DNA of 64,000 nt from Haemonchus contortus (lineage: Eukaryota; Nematoda; Chromadorea; Rhabditida; Trichostrongylidae), in the NCBI GenBank assembly GCA_000469685.2, contig LS997566.1, positions 3,296,925 through 3,360,924 on the forward strand, written 5' to 3'. Below are positions 23,301 to 32,433 of the stretch, one piece after another. Under the pieces are notes generated by a model. That model had not been told where the DNA came from and did not search any database. It saw nothing but the letters and a program-made list of their open reading frames with translations. The position numbers and the translations under genes are program-made. Each line of letters starts with the position of its first letter. Position 1 is the first letter of the stretch.

Positions 23301-26300
23301 TGGCTTTCTCCAAACCGAGTTATAAATGTTTTCATAAAGCATTGCATTTTTGGAGAACGCCCCGCCCATCGGGGGTGGGTCTCCCCAGTTCGATCTATCT
23401 TACCAATGCACACCTCAAGCCACCTTTAAACCCCAATTTTCAAGCCGTCTTGTGGCTGAATTTGAAATCATGGTCCCCGGTAGGGCCCATTTCGAGGCAC
23501 GCCACGCCCACTGTGGGCGGAGCTCCGCCAAGCTAATGTGTGCTTTATACTTCTCGGTACCTGCCCCAACCATCCTACACTTGACCTGGTCCCTCCAGGC
23601 AGATCTAAAGGAACTAGGGAATTTCATGACAGACATACAGACAGACAGACAGACAGACTAAGCGCTTTATAGTATACTATTTATATTACATTTGAACTAA
23701 ATTCAAAATTTCAATCCATATAGAAGTGAATAGTTAAGCCTTTTTCCAGAAATTTCGTTCTCACACCACGTCACTACATGCCAGTTGACGATACTGAATT
23801 CAAGCCGTCGTACTTTCGATACCGCCTTGCCAGCACACTGGAATGGATAGAGAACTTTGTTATAAACGGAATCATAGTTGGGGAAAGAATGAAGATCGCC
23901 TTAGCTCCAGTTGTGTCATCATTTTGGTAAGTTCCTCAATGCTCCTACTGGTATTGATGGAAATTTTGGAGATACCCCATGAGCTCTACATGGAATCAAA
24001 AATGACTCAGAACTTGATATGATATCCAGCCTTCAAATTGGCAGGATATGGGAACTGGGTTATTCTTCAATCCGGTCGGACGAGTGTGCCATCAAAGAGC
24101 TGTTCCTGAAGAATTGACAGGATTAACCATCTGTGTAGTTATTCATGACATATAGTTTGGAGTTTGACCCTCACGCAAGGCCCATGATATAGTAAAACTA
24201 ACTCCTTTCCTAGATCCTGTCCCAGCTCCGACTTTGTTGAGAGAACTACTACTTGGGAGGGTTAGGGGTGCGAGGAGGGGCGAGTGGATGCATGTATGTA
24301 CCACAGTGGGTTAAGAGCGCCATGTCACTCTTGCACAGTTCACAGCATCGAATCGCATGTCAATCGAAGCCGAAACCTTCTTTTATACCTTCTTTTCTCT
24401 ATTTTCAGACTTATCTTCGTATTTTGTAGCTTTTTCGAGTACCACAAAACCGCATCAGCTACACTCACTGACATGCCGACGGATCTGATTGGTCCATTCC
24501 CAAGGACCAATGATGTGAGTGGTGAGCCTAATCAGGCACTGCTTAGTGTCTACCGTAAGAAAAACCGAGACGTAATTAAGTTTCTGGAAATCGGTTTATA
24601 GCTTCTCGACTATGGTGCTTATTGTCCGACACCAAAGCCATTGACTGGGGAGTTACTCAAATTTGTCTCCGATCCAAAATCGAAAGGGACCATTCTCGTT
24701 GCCTTTGGTGATTTTTGTTGTTATATACTTCCCATTTATTAGAAGAAAATTGAAAGGAATAGTAAGAAATGAAATATCGTGGTCAAAAAATTGTATTTAA
24801 GATGTTTAATCCCATAAGCGTTCAGGTACGGTGATTAACTGGGGCCAAATTCCGAAGGCTCAGTTTGAGGCTGTGCTTGGAACACTGAGTTCCCTGACGG
24901 ACTATCGCATCGTATGGGCTTACAACGGCAGAGAGATGAAGATGAAGTCACACATATATGCTTTGAAGTGGATACCTCAGGTCGATGTGCTCTTTGATAA
25001 CCGAACAGTACTATTCTTCAGCCATGGTGGACTCAAAAGGTATGTATCTTCTTGTTAACATTACTGAAAGGGCGAATGCGTAGAAAAGAGAGTAGATGGG
25101 CATCTAATTCATCACACAGAATGAGCAGTGAGGATTCAACAGGTTCGCAGACCTCGACGTGATGCCTCTGACAGTCATCTCGCCAATCCCAGGACGGTAG
25201 GGTCTACTGAGAGCAATCTCACCGATTCTAACACGGTAGAGCCTGCTGGGAGCTTAAAGCCGTCCGTTTCCCATCTGAGCTTGATATGGAGGACAATCTG
25301 ATTATTTGACTACCTTTTCGAATAGCCAAATAGGTTCTAGACGGTGTAAATGGATGACAATGTGATTAGCCACAGTTATGATTTCAGTGTGAAAGAAGCA
25401 ACATGCTCGTCGGTGCCCTCAATTTTCATGCCGATGTTCGCAGAGCAAGTGAGGAATGGATGGATGACAAAGAATAAGGCGAGCTATACCAGCTTTGTTC
25501 TCTTCCAATCAGATTGAAATTTCAAAGCCCCATAAAATTGAAAACAAGATCTACCCGAGATCATTTTCGATTCCAGCACACCGCTAATCAAAAATTCTGA
25601 ACAACAACAAACATTCGTGAAGGTTTCGAATTCTGATGTCAATGAGATTAGTCATCCTAAGGCAGTGGCTTAGAAGTCTGCTGAAGGTAAATTAAAGGAG
25701 GAACTTAGGTGGTAGGCACTTGTGCGAACTCCAGCTGCTAGCTCATGTTAATGTTACTTCTACGCCTTCGATTTCCATCTTACCCCGGGCACGCCTTCGA
25801 TTTCCACCTTACCCCGGGGGGCGGGAACCACTTAAGAAGGGGGGGGATAAAGGATGAAGTTTTTGGCATAATCAATCCCGTCTGAGGGATGCGCCCCCGC
25901 ACTTGACTTCCATTCAGAATCGTAGTGGCGTAATGAGTGCGTATGTGGCCTATACAGTGACTTGCAGTGGCCAGCTGATGTACAAGCCAGTGCTTTTATC
26001 CTCCCAGACGAGTCTGGTACCAATTTACCGACCCCGCAGAAATGAAAGGCTTGGTTGGCCTAGGCGGATATCGATCCGGGATTCGAACCCCACATTCCCC
26101 CACTCTCCTCGTATACCACATTTCGGGCACCTTCAACATCGGAAAAACGAGCACAAGGGCAAGTGAAGCAGATGAAATTTTTCTCAAAAGCAGGCAATAT
26201 CCACTTGCGTTCTATGTATTGAAATAAATATTTGTAGTGCCCGCCAAACTGGGTGTGTTCTCTTTCGAAAAATTCATGGTCAGACATCAGTCATTCACTC

Positions 26301-27551
26301 CAAAAAGAGCAATATCGTAATAATGGTATAATCTCATAATAATATCGTAATAATAACATTGGGATAATATCTTGCCATAATATGAATATCAGTGGGCTGA
26401 ACCCTTTCGCTGTACTTTTATCCAATTTGTTTTCGTTTTCATCGCAATTGTCGATCCAATTGCTTTCCTCTCTGCTGTTAACGGCTTGGATCAAAGCCAT
26501 TTTGCCTATTGTCATTACTTTTTTATAGGGTTCAGCCTACTGACTCTGTGAATGCGATTTGAGAAATATCAATTCCAGGGTTATGGTGAAGTCTTCAGCA
26601 AACATAACTTGACCACCGAGAATCTGACAGCCGTTATGAAGCGGGTTCTCGAAAATAAAAGGTATGTGCCTTATCATCGTTAATTGCACTAGGGTTACTG
26701 TAGCGAAACCTAGCTTCCGCTCATATCGCAAACCCAATTACCCCTTTTCTGGCTTTCGTTGTTCCTACCTAATTGTTGTCTCACGTGTAAATCATATTAG
26801 GGAAGGCCATGAACTGTTTCGAGCCTGGGCGCTTCTCGTGAAGTGGAAGGGCACAGTCCTCAGTCAGGACCAGAAGGGAAGGAGTTTATTAAGTGTTAGT
26901 TTTCACAGTCAGGTTCCAAGACAATCCACCTGCAGTCGAATATAGTGTCAACTGACTTTTGTGTGAAAAAAAACAGCACACAACGTAGCCGCTTAGCAGC
27001 TCAAGATGACTCAGCATTCTCTCGTGTTGTCTGCACTCTCCCAAATTCTCCTGAACACTAAGCAGACAACAATGCTTTGAGGGACTAGGGATAGTTACAA
27101 GTTGTTAGAATGTTTTTCACTACCCAGACAAAACAAGACAAGAATTGTACTTCTCTTGTCCTTCTGCACAGTGCCAACTGGCTGGCAACACGAGAGTTTA
27201 ACTTTGAAGTCTGAGTGAAGCGGAAAAATCGGAGCTAGAAATTTGGGGGTATCATAACGCTAAGGCTAAGTGGACTTCCCTCGCGGTTTATACTCTGTTT
27301 ACCAAATCTTGAGTTGAGAAAGAATTTGTTCCAGATTCACCTCAAATGCAGCCCGTATGACAATGCTCTTCAACGATAAAGTCATACATCCACTGAAACA
27401 TGGTGTTCACTACGTAAATCGACTACTGAAATACGGTGGACGAATGCCAGAGTTTTTCTATCCCCGTGCTATAACACGTGATTATCTTTCATACCTTAAC
27501 CTGGACATATTCATAATTCCTTTGATAATTGTAATTGGTATCTCCTATTGA
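20380..27551 (+). CDS. ugt: UDP-glucuronosyltransferase, copy 2, eleven exons
   Basis: Exons: 20380-20596, 21581-21654, 21986-22138, 22408-22475, 23750-23926, 24430-24514, 24602-24707, 24826-25039, 25388-25478, 26579-26661 and 27335-27551. Each has exactly the same length and phase as in copy 1, giving 494 residues. The signal peptide is MFPLLLPVIASLDIVHG. The catalytic His (MPQGRSHTG), Asp (LILTDTLFAAC), sugar-binding signature (WIPQVDVLFDNRTVLFFSHG) and FAEQVRN are kept. The C-terminal helix is LDIFIIPLIIVIGISY. Differences from copy 1 are scattered replacements, for example PSYFRYRLASTLEWIENFVI against PALFLYRLASTLEWIGNFII, with no stops or frameshifts, so both copies appear functional. 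Intron 9 starts with GC rather than GT. Intron 4 holds a 1.12 kb repeat and intron 9 a SINE. Role and location are as for copy 1; acceptor preferences cannot be read from sequence. Confidence 0.93.
22645..23157. repeat. Four tandem 127-128 bp units
   Basis: Each unit reads roughly TTATGAATTTCCGCACAAAC, then a CCGCCCCTTGTGGGCGG palindrome, GAGTCTGGTTCTGCCACCC, TTGCCACCATGGCGCC and TTGAACTCTCTAGGTCCATG. The CAAACC landmark occurs at 22661, 22789, 22917 and 23044. Apparent ORFs across the array are products of the repeat and not genes. Confidence 0.9.
23165..23640. repeat. Three diverged about 150 bp blocks with GC-rich palindromes
   Basis: Blocks centred on CTCCGCCCATTGTGGGCGG (about 23208), CCCCGCCCATCGGGGGTGGG (about 23360) and CCACGCCCACTGTGGGCGG (about 23503) recur at about 150 base spacing, each with a related downstream sequence. 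They lie within the intron 4 element. Confidence 0.6.
25479..26578 (+). other. GC-AG intron (intron 9 of second UGT)
   Basis: The 5' splice site reads AATAAG/GCGAGC, where the paralogue has AATAAG/GTAAGC at 17298. The 3' site is AATTCCAG, ending at 26578. Exon lengths and phase on both sides match the paralogue exactly, so the exon border is secure. GC-AG introns are a known minor class spliced by the major spliceosome. Confidence 0.85.
25845..26120 (-). mobile_element. SINE copy 1 (tRNA-derived), in UGT intron 9
   Basis: Read on the minus strand, the body runs from the B-box GGATTCGAATC-like region (about 26075) to the conserved tail CAGACGGGATTGATTA...ACTTCATCCTTTATCC. The 5' tRNA-like head beyond about 26080 is diverged from other copies. 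Confidence 0.75.
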
Positions 27552-28520
27552 TCTCGAAACAAATAGATTCCCACGATAATTTGGTGAAAAATGACCAAAG
27601 TATGCAGAAAAGGGCTGTTTACTCCACATCCACAACTATTTAGGCGACTTTATATCCTAGTTGGTCGGTGGGCGAACAGGAACACGGACGTGGACGCCGG
27701 CGTCGATCGGTATGTCAGGTGATCGATAACTCATGCAACTTCAGTTGAAAATTCAGTTTTCTGAGTGCTCAATCATGACTGATTTGCTTTGCCCTTTTTC
27801 CTATACCAGCTGGTCAAAACATACATTGATGGATAAGATGTTTGCGTTGAGTAGCAAAGAAAAACAGGGTTTCTAACGTTCTGAAGACTTGAAATGTCGG
27901 CATGAGCCCTGATCTGCAAATATATCGATCCACGCCAACGCCTACTGCTTTCTGCCATTCATACTCGCCGTTCGCCTATCGCCAATCAGCCAGCGCTGAG
28001 TGTAAAGGCGGCCATTCCAGCTTGTGGCGCTCTACGGTTCAGTAGTTTGCGCGGTACTCTCGAATTTGCTTCATTTCCCACTATGAGAAGGTCCAATCAT
28101 CTTCTCACCGGGAAAGCGCATCATTAAGGATGCATGGTATAAAACGTCCGAATACCAAAGCCTAGTTCCCACAGGTACTCTGGAAAAAGTGTTCCGGTAC
28201 CGGTCTCAAGCGTCAAATCGTGTGAAAGCTTTAGAGCCACTCTGAGGCAGACTTCTCGGGCTGTACATAAGTATATTCAGCTCTGTTGAAGTAAAAGATC
28301 CCTATGGATTCCTCTTATTATTCAACTCTTAACCATCCTTTATTGAGCATGTTAATTCTAACATATTGCTGAATCAGTCACATTCTGTCATCTCTTAATT
28401 GGAAAATTGTTTTGACGTTCAGGACTATTTACTACTTGTCTAACTCGTATAAAAGACACCGGACCTTCCCATATACTGTTCTTCAATTACAAATTAGATC
28501 ACCAGATGGGCTCCTGGGCT
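27552..28520. other. Downstream flank of the second UGT
   Basis: This is homologous to the flank after the first UGT up to about 28210. No coding exon is recognised. Confidence 0.4.
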
Positions 28521-28575
28521 CCAACATATGGCGATCGCAGCAGGATTCGTGCCTGCCGTGGTCGCCATGTGTTGG
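28521..28575. repeat. Imperfect 24 bp hairpin with 7-base loop
   Basis: The left arm CCAACATATGGCGATCGCAG continues to CAGG; the right arm is CCTGCCGTGGTCGCCATGTG then TTGG. Three differences from perfect pairing are G-U wobbles and one is a mismatch; the loop is ATTCGTG. It could be a structured RNA or microRNA-like precursor, or an inverted-repeat remnant. Confidence 0.5.
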
Positions 28576-29616
28576 AATCCACGTGATCCTGCTTCTCGCT
28601 CATGGATCAAAACATCTCGTCCGTCATTAATCCAATACAACTGATCAGAAGCATACTTCGCTTTTATTCAACTGCTACAACCGTAGTCCACCCACTAGGG
28701 ACTCGGCAAAGATATTTATCGATTTTTTATCCACTTGGCGCCCTCTGAGACGCCAACCACTTTCGCCGCGTGACGGCGTCGCGGCGCGCTTGGAAAAAAC
28801 GAGAGAAACGATCGTGTCTCCTTCATCGGGTCCCGAAAAGCCTGGGACTTCACTTCCCACGTCAAACCGTTGACGTGATAAACTCGTCCGTGATCTTTTG
28901 CTCGATCTGTTTCATTGCTCATTCTCTGGGCAGGAATGCAACTTAAAAACACAAGAGTGGGAGTGGGAGTTGAGTGTACTGCGGGAGCCACAAAAAGCTG
29001 TCTGAAACGTTTAATCATTTTTCTAATGTTGCATAACTGGTCTTTCATCGGTCATGTGCTAAATTGAATTAGTTCTCATTTGGTTGATGAAATTACATGA
29101 ACATTTGCTCTAATCGTTCATTCGTTGCCACATTTTTTTGCTCTTCCTCCCTGTTTCCTGAAAAAAAACTAAACATGGTGGTGGTAAACAACTGGTTGCC
29201 ACGTCGTAATTGTACAGCTGCCCTTCCCAATCAGGCACCCATTGGGATCGTCCGGGATTGTAATGTATGGATATGCATGTTGGGATACGTTCATGAAAAA
29301 AATTATTTCAACGCAGTGATGGAGATCTCTTCTAAAAATGAAAAAATTCAAAAGTTCTTCTCACATCAATAAAAATTATGCTCTGGTTCTGGTAAAGTAG
29401 TGGGATTGTATTGGGATATACTTGTGCGAAGACTTCAGCCCTTACCCCTCCTATCCTTCAATTAGGCAGGATTCCAGGGCTAACGCCAAAAGCCTGATGC
29501 ACCATTTCCCCTCGCAGGCTCGCAGACGCTGCGCCTACACAGGATTGAGCGTTCCAAACGCAAGCGTCACTGTTTATACTTCGCGATCGCACCTTATCTT
29601 GCTATTACTATTCTTC
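28576..29616. other. Intergenic, no gene recognised
   Basis: A GC-rich patch near 28730-28800 (CGCCGCGTGACGGCGTCGCG) and ordinary sequence elsewhere. No exon with convincing splice signals was seen. Confidence 0.35.
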
Positions 29617-29785
29617 CAATGGCTGCTTTCATAGTCCACGATTTAACCCGCGAGCGATCGAGCAATTGGGGCGGAGCTTGCCCCTTGTTTGCAACTGAAT
29701 CTTGGTCGATACCGCGGGTAAGCGCCGCCCCATCGCTCGATCGCTCGCTCGCGGGCCGAATCGTGGAGTATGAAAGCAGCCAGTG
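29617..29785. mobile_element. MITE copy 1 (CAATGGCTGCTTTCATAG ends)
   Basis: About 169 bp with terminal inverted repeats CAATGGCTGCTTTCATAGTC at the left and the inverse of GTGGAGTATGAAAGCAGCCA at the right. GC-rich internal arms also pair (CGCGAGCGATCGAGC with GCTCGATCGCTCGCTCGCGG). A relative lies at about 57777-57956. No target duplication is obvious. Confidence 0.75.
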
Positions 29786-30228
29786 CGGTATATAACTACA
29801 TTTGTAAGCTCAGCGGTTCTCAATGTTTTTTCTTTGTATTGTCCTTGGCACCTCGGCACTAAATCAAGGTCCTGTATATCAAAATCATCACTCTTTCCAC
29901 TTCTAACCAAATATTTATTGCTAGGAATGGAAATAATAAGAGAAATAAGTTCCCTAATTATCATATTTATTATTACAATTCCGTACACTATACTGAATAC
30001 ACGCAACTGACCACAAATCGAAAAACCTTTTCGAAAATTTTCATGAGCAGCTGAATAAGCAAAATAAGTTGATGGCTTCAAGCCAACTCCTATACATACC
30101 GGTAAATAATTACCCCAAGAAACGAAAAATGATGGACACGACGACGCATTATCAGTAGACACGATTACTTAGTAGAAGATTCCGGACATCGTTCTTACTA
30201 TCGATTGTAAACACCAAATAATAGGCGA
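29786..30228. other. Intergenic; 3' flank of the small membrane-protein gene
   Basis: The longest open frame in the window (177 codons, minus strand 29629-30162) covers this stretch but runs into the MITE and has no recognisable family. I do not call it a gene. Confidence 0.4.
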
Positions 30229-30898
30229 TCACTGATCGTAGATCATACGAATGTTGCCGGAAATGGTTTTGTTCATTACCAAAGCGAGTATAAACAGTGG
30301 AACAGCGTAGAAGATCAACGACGGTTTCCAGATGGACGACGGTGCCGCGGCGGCAAAAGAAAAGAATTCGACTTCTGAAAGAGAGATAGTCGGTTTGATG
30401 AATATTGGAATTTACTAGTTATCACATATTGCTGTACTTTCGCTTGTTTACTGCGCATTTGTTTACCACTTAACACTATCTCTATTCCTTTTAAAGTCAG
30501 AAGAGAGAAAGATTGTCAGCGGAGGTGATGTAGGGTCTACTGAAGCCACTACTATATGCTCGGTGTGGTCATCTAACCTTCTCCGATACAAGTCGACCAA
30601 GCCCTCCAACCCAAGGCTATCCGGGAGGACAGATGCCCCAACTAGTACAACACAGGTACAACAATTAACCTCCAAAGGTCGCTCTACACGCTAAATACAC
30701 TTCAAAACGCATCACGAATCTTAATGGAAGTCCATTGCATGGCGCATCCTACAACAAATTTGATTACCCCCATATGCTTCAACATCCTTAATTTATTTAT
30801 TGATATTTTGGCTCACCTTTGAGTGCTTGGGAGAGAACTGGTGAGATATGGAGCATAACGAATATCATCAGTAGGTTGAGGCGGTGAATCAAAGCCAT
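30229..30898 (-). CDS. Small protein with signal peptide and one membrane helix, two exons
   Basis: Exons: 30817-30898 and 30229-30374, giving 75 residues. The intron has a GTGAGC donor and CTCTCTTTCAG acceptor, and the phases match (AAA G / AA GTC). The start follows GATTTGCAG/AAAT, a likely spliced-leader acceptor three to four bases before the ATG. The N-terminus (MALIHRLNLLMIFVMLHISP) is a clear signal peptide, with cleavage probably after VLSQA. After EVEFFSFAAAAPSS a second hydrophobic segment (LIFYAVPLFILALVM) precedes a short basic tail (NKTISGNIRMIYDQ). It would be a secretory-pathway, single-pass protein. I do not recognise a family. Confidence 0.6.
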
Positions 30899-32189
30899 AT
30901 TTCTGCAAATCACGGAAGCATTAACCTTCAATTTATTATGGGGATATTTCATGTAATACGTAAAATGTAAATTCAAATGATGGCATAAAACCGACATCAA
31001 AATGATTCGACGAATCGACGAAAAATGAAGAAGGATTAACAAAATGCTGAAAACAGCATGAAATCCCATCTCGAAGACCTAATTAGAGGTAAAAAAAGGT
31101 CATTAAGGAGTAACTTTCATTCTAAGACATCGAGATGACTCTCAGATAAATATTTTTTGATATATTTCTAGCCCTAGAGAAAGCGCGTAAACTCCGACGA
31201 ACTTGGGCAGATGGCGGTTTAGAGGAAGACCCTCTGAGGCGGGACCTTCTACATTAGCTCATTTTTTATGAACTTACACAGAACTACCAGCAATCACAAA
31301 TGGAGAAAGTCCCAACACGTCCTCTGGTAATTTCTACAAATAAAAAGGTCCTCTCGAAAACGCAATGGCCGGAAAAGTGGGAGGGAAGGTTGATGGAAAG
31401 GAGGGAGGAAGGAAAAGGGGTGAGATGAGGCACCTGAGAGGCACAGTTCGATTTTTGTCTCGATCATACAAGGCGTAGGTTGAGGAGCGATACCCGAGAT
31501 GAACCCCTAAGTAGCGTCACATCTACAGGTCAGAATTGGCGGATCGCAATAGGAAAATGGTTCCACGTAGGGGCGTTCCTTGAAATTTTCCGATGCTAAA
31601 AAATAACAAGGGCTTGACGAATATAATCCGTGATTGGATGTGAATGCGAATTAACGCCCTGTTTTATTGCCAGAAATGAGAAGGGGTGTGGTGATGGAAT
31701 TCTGGTCTTTTACTGTTCTACTCCCCTTCCCACTCTCTCCTCTCTTTCACCTTGGCTATGTCCACACCCGAGGTATAAATCATTTTAAAATGGGAATGAA
31801 TGTCTTTGAAAATTCTCCTCTCTACAGTTCGATGAAATAAAAAGAGATTGCATGAAAAGAGTAACCAGAACAAAGATCAAAGCATTATTAGTGCCTAAAA
31901 ATCGATTTTGGCAAGAATAAATCAACATAGCATAATCCCATGCTCAAATATTAATGTTTGGATGATTATTATGGCGATGGAACGATCATCATTGTCCTTT
32001 GATAGCAAAAAGTCCGAAAAAGGATCTCTTCCGTAATTAGGCTTGAACCAACACTGACTGATAAAAAAAAGCCGGATGAAGTTGAAACTGGAAAGCTTAT
32101 CACAAGCGGTGGAAGTATTCAGCGAATTTGGCTCGGCTGCTTAGTTCAATAGATGATTTTTACAAAATTTCTATCCCTTTGATATCAAT
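30899..32189. other. Gene-poor sequence
   Basis: It includes the upstream flank of the small membrane-protein gene. No other exon, repeat or RNA gene was recognised. Confidence 0.35.
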
Positions 32190-32433
32190 CGTGGGCGAAC
32201 CAAGGGGCGCACTATGCCACCCGCATGGTCACGGGTCCGAATCCCGGCTCGATACGCACCTAAACCAACCAAGCCCTACATCCCTTCTGGGCAGGTTAAA
32301 TAGTACTAGTCTCGCCTAGGAGGATAAAAGCACCGAATTATACATCGGCTGACCACTGCAATTCAGGCCAAGCCACACACGTATTCACAGAGCCACTACG
32401 ATTCTGAACAGAAGCCGAATGCGCGGCACATTC
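32190..32433 (+). mobile_element. SINE copy 2
   Basis: Degenerate but clear: CAAGGGGCGCACTATGCCAC, CGGGTCCGAATCCCGGCTCG (B-box region), AACCAACCAAGCC, ATCGGCTGACCACTGCA, and GCCACTACGATTCTGAACAG. The tail is truncated before the CAGACGGGATTGATT motif. Confidence 0.75.

Larger units (their letters stand above)
22540..23683. mobile_element. 1.12 kb repeat element in intron 4 of the second UGT
   Basis: The element spans 22551-23672. It is flanked by the 11 bp direct repeat TATACTATTTA (22540-22550 and 23673-23683). The matching intron in copy 1 has a single similar stretch (TTTACATTATTTATATTA near 15358), so this is an insertion with an 11 bp target duplication. The left end is CCAGGCGGCTACGCACGC, the right end a (GACA)n tract (about 23628-23658) then CTAAGCGCTTTATAG. 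It contains a tandem array (22645-23157) and three GC-rich palindromic blocks. There is no plausible ORF. A duplication of this length with a simple-sequence 3' tail suggests target-primed retrotransposition, but the class is not established. Confidence 0.7.
19570..28210. repeat. Segmental duplication, unit B (contains second UGT)
   Basis: This is the partner of unit A. It lacks the mariner present upstream of the first UGT: the paralogous site near 19994-20006 reads CTCTATGGCTTGC where unit A has the element between two TA copies. It has gained a 1.12 kb repeat in intron 4 and a SINE in intron 9. Boundaries are approximate. Confidence 0.75.

Noticed and set aside
23628..23660. GACA repeat as a possible CRISPR or telomere-like array
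   Set aside because: It is a simple tetranucleotide tract at the end of the intron 4 element, with no spacers.
25996..26187. Open frames near 26.0-26.2, 45.7-46.0, 49.2-49.4 and 61.2-61.5 kb that share phrases such as MEGLVGPGGHRSGIRT
   Set aside because: All are translations of the SINE body and head, not genes.
29629..30162. Longest open frame in the window (177 codons, minus strand) with a seven-helix-receptor-like phrase (GNYLPVCIGVGLKPSTYF)
   Set aside because: It runs into the MITE at 29617-29785, lacks upstream helices in a usable frame, and has a stop before the region. The upstream segment that looked like a helix 5 joins in phase to the small two-exon gene instead.
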